Shown: positions 61,478 through 64,000 of the stretch, one piece after another | Layout of the letters: every line of letters starts with the position of its first letter | Position numbering within the stretch: position 1 is the first letter of the stretch | NCBI GenBank assembly: GCA_014360655.1 | Contig: JACIXC010000012.1 | Location: forward strand, 39,505 to 103,504 | Source: Actinomycetota bacterium | GTDB lineage: Bacteria > Actinomycetota > Geothermincolia > Geothermincolales > RBG-13-55-18 | Direction of reading: 5' to 3' | DNA: 64,000 bases | Notes under the pieces: model-generated | What the model was told of the DNA's origin: nothing | The model's database searches: none | Seen by the model: the letters and a program-made list of their open reading frames with translations, nothing else | Position numbers and translations under genes: made by a program

Positions 61478-64000
61478 CTACGGGTGAGCCCGCGGAGACG
61501 GGAATGACCAGTCTCCGCCGTTGGCATCCCAGTAGAGCCCCTCGATCTTGCACTCGACATTGGTTAGATCCAGTATATTCAACCTACTGTTCATCTGCAG
61601 CACGATCTGGTCGAGCAAGGACACGGTGGCGTCATCGTTGTTGTTGTCAACTCCGGAGGCGTTGACGGCGTTCACCAGCGCCTGGCCGCGGTCGCTGTGG
61701 GCGGGGCCTCCCAGGTTGACGATGAGGTTGGTGATGAAGCTGGGGTTGGAGGCTATGGCACCGGCCAGCACGTTGGTATCCAGCGCGCCCAGCAGGTTGG
61801 TGAGGAAGGTGCCGTTGGCGTTGACGGCGGCGGCGATCACGTTGGCATTGAGAGCCCCGATGAGGTTGGTGAGGAAGGCCTGGTTGGCGTTGACGGCAGC
61901 GGCGATGGTCGACGCGTTGAGGGCCCCGATGAGGTTGCGCAGGAAGGTGCCGTTGGCGTTGATGGCCGCCGCCAGCGTACTGGCGTTGAGCGCGCCCAGC
62001 AGGTTGGTGAGGAAGGCCTGGTTATTGTTGAGGATGTAAGCCACCTGCGAGGCGTTCAGCCTTGAAACCAGGGTGGTCAGCCAGTTCCTCACCGAGTTGT
62101 CGTTGAGCACGTTGGCCAGCACCTGGCTGTCCAAACCGGTCAATAGGCTCGCCACGAAGCTCTGGTTGCTGTTTATCGCGGTGGCCAGCACGCTCGGCGA
62201 GAGGTTGGTCACTAGGCCGGTGACGAAGGTCTGGTTGGCGTTTACCGCGCCGGCCACCACCGACGGGTCGAGGTAACCGACGAGGTTCTGCATGAAGGTG
62301 CCGTTGGCGTTGAGGGCGTTGGCCAGGACCTGGGGATTGAGGGCTCCTATGAGGTTCGTGACGAAGGTGCCGTTGGCGTTGAGGGCCGCCGCCACCACGC
62401 TGGGGCTGAGGGCTCCCATCAGGTTGCTGAGGAAGGTGCCGTTGGCGTTGATGGCGTTGGCCAGCACGGTGGGGTTCAGCTTCCCGAGCAGCTGGGTGAG
62501 GAAGGTCCCGCTGGCGTTGATCACGTTGGCCAGCACGGTGGTGTCCAGGTGCTGCACAAGGCCGGTGATGAACGCCTCGTTGGCGTTGACTGCGTCGGCG
62601 ATAACACCGGGGTCGAGAGCGGCCATCAGGTCGGCGATCCAGTCCCCGTTATTGTTCACCACGTAAGCCACGTTGCCCTCGTCGACCTGGGGCAGCAGGG
62701 CCGTCAGGAAGTCCCGAGTGTGGTCGGAATTCACGATGCCCGCGATGTCGGCGGTGTTGAGCCCCGGTATGATGGTCTCCGTCAGCCAGGTCGACAGCCC
62801 GCTCACCATGCTGTTCACCGTGCCCGGCGTGATGTTGGTGACCACCGAGTTCAGCCAGCTCACGTTGTTGTTGACTATGGATGCGACGTTGGGCGCGCTG
62901 AGCTGCGGCAGCAGGGCGTTGAGGAAGGCCGTCGTCTCCGGGGCGTTCGCCAGGTTGGCGATGGAGGCGAGGGCATTGACCCTCAGGTCATCCATGAGGT
63001 CGCCCCACCAGGTGGGATCCAGGTCATTTACTATATCCACCACCAGGGAGGTATTGAGGTTGGATATGAAGTCCCCGATCCAGGCGCCGTTGGTGTTGGC
63101 GATGCCCGCCATGATGGCCGGGTCGAGCTCGAGGATGAGGTTGTTCACGAAGTCGGTGAAGGCGGCGTTGTTGAGCAGGGTCCCCAGGTTGCCCAGGGTG
63201 GTGGGGTTGTTGAGGTCGGTGAAGAGCTGCGTCATCCAGGAGGCGTCCAGCTCGTTCACGATGTCCACCACGGTCATGGTGTTGAGGTTGGAGACCAGGT
63301 CTCCCACCCAGGCTCCGTTGTTGTTGAGGATCCCGGCGAGGATGGCGGGGTCCAGGTAGCCGATGAGGGCGTCAACGAAGGAGGTGAACTCTGTTGAGTT
63401 GGCAATATTTCCCATGACGTTCAGAGTCGTTGGGTTGTTGAGGTCGGTGAAGAGTTGCGCCGTCCAGGCGGGATCCAGGTTGTTCACGATATCCCGCAGC
63501 ATGGTGGTGGAGAGATTGGAGACGAGGTCTCCCACCCAGGCGCCGTTGTTATTCACTATTCCCGCCACGGTCGCTGGATCCAGCAGTGGTATCAGGTCAT
63601 TCAGGAAGTCCACCGTGGCGGGGTCGTTGGCGATGTCGGCGATTGTGTTGCGGTCCAGTCCCGACATGAGGGTCCCGATCCAGCCGTTGGAATAGAGCTG
63701 GGCCAGGATGCCGTTTATGGTCCCGGGCGTGATCTGGGAGGTGAAGTCCCCGATCCAGGCGGCGTTGTTGTTGACGATGGCGGCGAGCTGGTCCTCGTCG
63801 AGCAGGGGCAAGAGGTCGGAGATGAAGTCCACCGTGGCGGGGTCGTTGGCGATGTCGGCGATTGTGTTGCGGTCCAGTCCCGCCATGAGGGTCCCGATCC
63901 AGCCGTTGGAATAGAGCTGGGCCAGGATGCCGTTTATGGTCCCGGGCGTGATCTGGGAGGTGAAGTCCCCGATCCAGGCCCCGTTGTTGTTGACGATGGC
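61478..64000 (-). CDS. Giant repeat protein built on about 23-residue NANGTF-type repeats (partial)
   Basis: Open frame from beyond 64000 to a stop at 61478; at least 840 codons, start missing. The C-terminal half has twelve consecutive units of about 23 residues: hydrophobic Val/Leu/Ala, then AxNANGTFLTNLLGALNP with Gly and Asn fixed. Upstream units are longer and more varied (LDPATVAGIVNNNGAWVGDL). Each unit looks like two short helices with an Asn/Gly turn, a solenoid-type fold. No repeat family is recognised. A 73-residue block recurs almost identically at DNA level 219 bp apart (63611 and 63830). The non-repeat C-terminus (about 65 residues, ending WSFPSPRAHP) may be a cap. Location is unknown. 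Confidence 0.75.
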   Translation of the reverse strand, partial: AIVNNNGAWIGDFTSQITPGTINGILAQLYSNGWIGTLMAGLDRNTIADIANDPATVDFISDLLPLLDEDQLAAIVNNNAAWIGDFTSQITPGTINGILAQLYSNGWIGTLMSGLDRNTIADIANDPATVDFLNDLIPLLDPATVAGIVNNNGAWVGDLVSNLSTTMLRDIVNNLDPAWTAQLFTDLNNPTTLNVMGNIANSTEFTSFVDALIGYLDPAILAGILNNNGAWVGDLVSNLNTMTVVDIVNELDASWMTQLFTDLNNPTTLGNLGTLLNNAAFTDFVNNLILELDPAIMAGIANTNGAWIGDFISNLNTSLVVDIVNDLDPTWWGDLMDDLRVNALASIANLANAPETTAFLNALLPQLSAPNVASIVNNNVSWLNSVVTNITPGTVNSMVSGLSTWLTETIIPGLNTADIAGIVNSDHTRDFLTALLPQVDEGNVAYVVNNNGDWIADLMAALDPGVIADAVNANEAFITGLVQHLDTTVLANVINASGTFLTQLLGKLNPTVLANAINANGTFLSNLMGALSPSVVAAALNANGTFVTNLIGALNPQVLANALNANGTFMQNLVGYLDPSVVAGAVNANQTFVTGLVTNLSPSVLATAINSNQSFVASLLTGLDSQVLANVLNDNSVRNWLTTLVSRLNASQVAYILNNNQAFLTNLLGALNASTLAAAINANGTFLRNLIGALNASTIAAAVNANQAFLTNLIGALNANVIAAAVNANGTFLTNLLGALDTNVLAGAIASNPSFITNLIVNLGGPAHSDRGQALVNAVNASGVDNNNDDATVSLLDQIVLQMNSRLNILDLTNVECKIEGLYWDANGGDWSFPSPRAHP

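Overview
This looks like 64 kb of chromosome from a GC-rich, probably anaerobic bacterium. The gene families fit a high-GC Gram-positive, most likely a deep-branching Actinomycetota such as Geothermincolia or a relative; that placement is inference. Supporting points are an LCP-family wall-polymer transferase, lipoprotein-type secretion signals, many TTG and GTG starts, PASTA and PKD surface domains, and no outer-membrane genes. Radical-SAM, ferredoxin-ATPase/NifX and corrinoid-type methyltransferase genes point to an anaerobic, metal-rich metabolism. Most genes are ordinary housekeeping or accessory genes. No phage, IS transposase, CRISPR array or rRNA was seen; there is one tRNA.

Layout. 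1-9.4 kb: a zinc-ribbon protein running off the left edge, acyl-CoA dehydrogenase, sirtuin, a methyltransferase, a B12-binding-type radical SAM enzyme, YihY-type membrane protein, membrane M28 peptidase and a flavin reductase. 9.9-14.2 kb: a compact plus-strand cluster of Mrp ATPase, a small membrane protein, a small Cys-rich protein, NifX-like protein, two MinD-type ATPases with inserted 2[4Fe-4S] ferredoxin domains, and a second NifX-like protein. This is a metal-cluster carrier module. 14.5-20.4 kb: DUF1847, CoA-binding protein, two small Gly/Tyr/Pro-rich proteins behind a strong promoter, repeats, an exported DJ-1-like lipoprotein, a decayed FAD reductase pseudogene, tRNA-Arg(CCU) and a zinc-ribbon membrane protein.

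20.6-23.5 kb: a cobalt/nickel ECF transporter operon (cbiM, a PDGLE-domain cbiN equivalent, cbiQ, cbiO). Its leader holds an operator-like inverted repeat around a perfect TTGACA and a terminator/antiterminator pair. 23.8-27.2 kb: radical SAM enzyme, two small exported or membrane proteins and a large tandem repeat field. 27.3-37.6 kb: hsp20-lon, a BMP-type lipoprotein, EamA transporter, LCP protein, xseB/xseA and small membrane proteins. 38-45 kb: an M23 peptidase with a long hydrophobic tail, a pseudokinase with PASTA and PKD domains, and a secreted CocE-type hydrolase behind an operator-rich promoter.

45.3-49.5 kb: the folate branch pabC (plus strand) facing pabB-pabA (minus strand), separated by three copies of a 126-bp fold-back repeat; pabA has an attenuator-like leader. 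49.6-55.9 kb: carboxylesterase lipoprotein, LUD protein, MtaA-type methyltransferase, metallophosphoesterase with a duplicated 5' region, and cysteine synthase. 56.1-64 kb: PilB-type ATPase, STAS protein, a B-box zinc-finger membrane protein with three 60-residue Glu-rich repeats, a lipoprotein, and a giant protein of about 23-residue NANGTF repeats that runs off the right edge.

The strongest candidates for something undescribed are the cbi leader, the 23-residue repeat protein, the pseudokinase/M23 pair, and the fold-back repeat family found at three loci.
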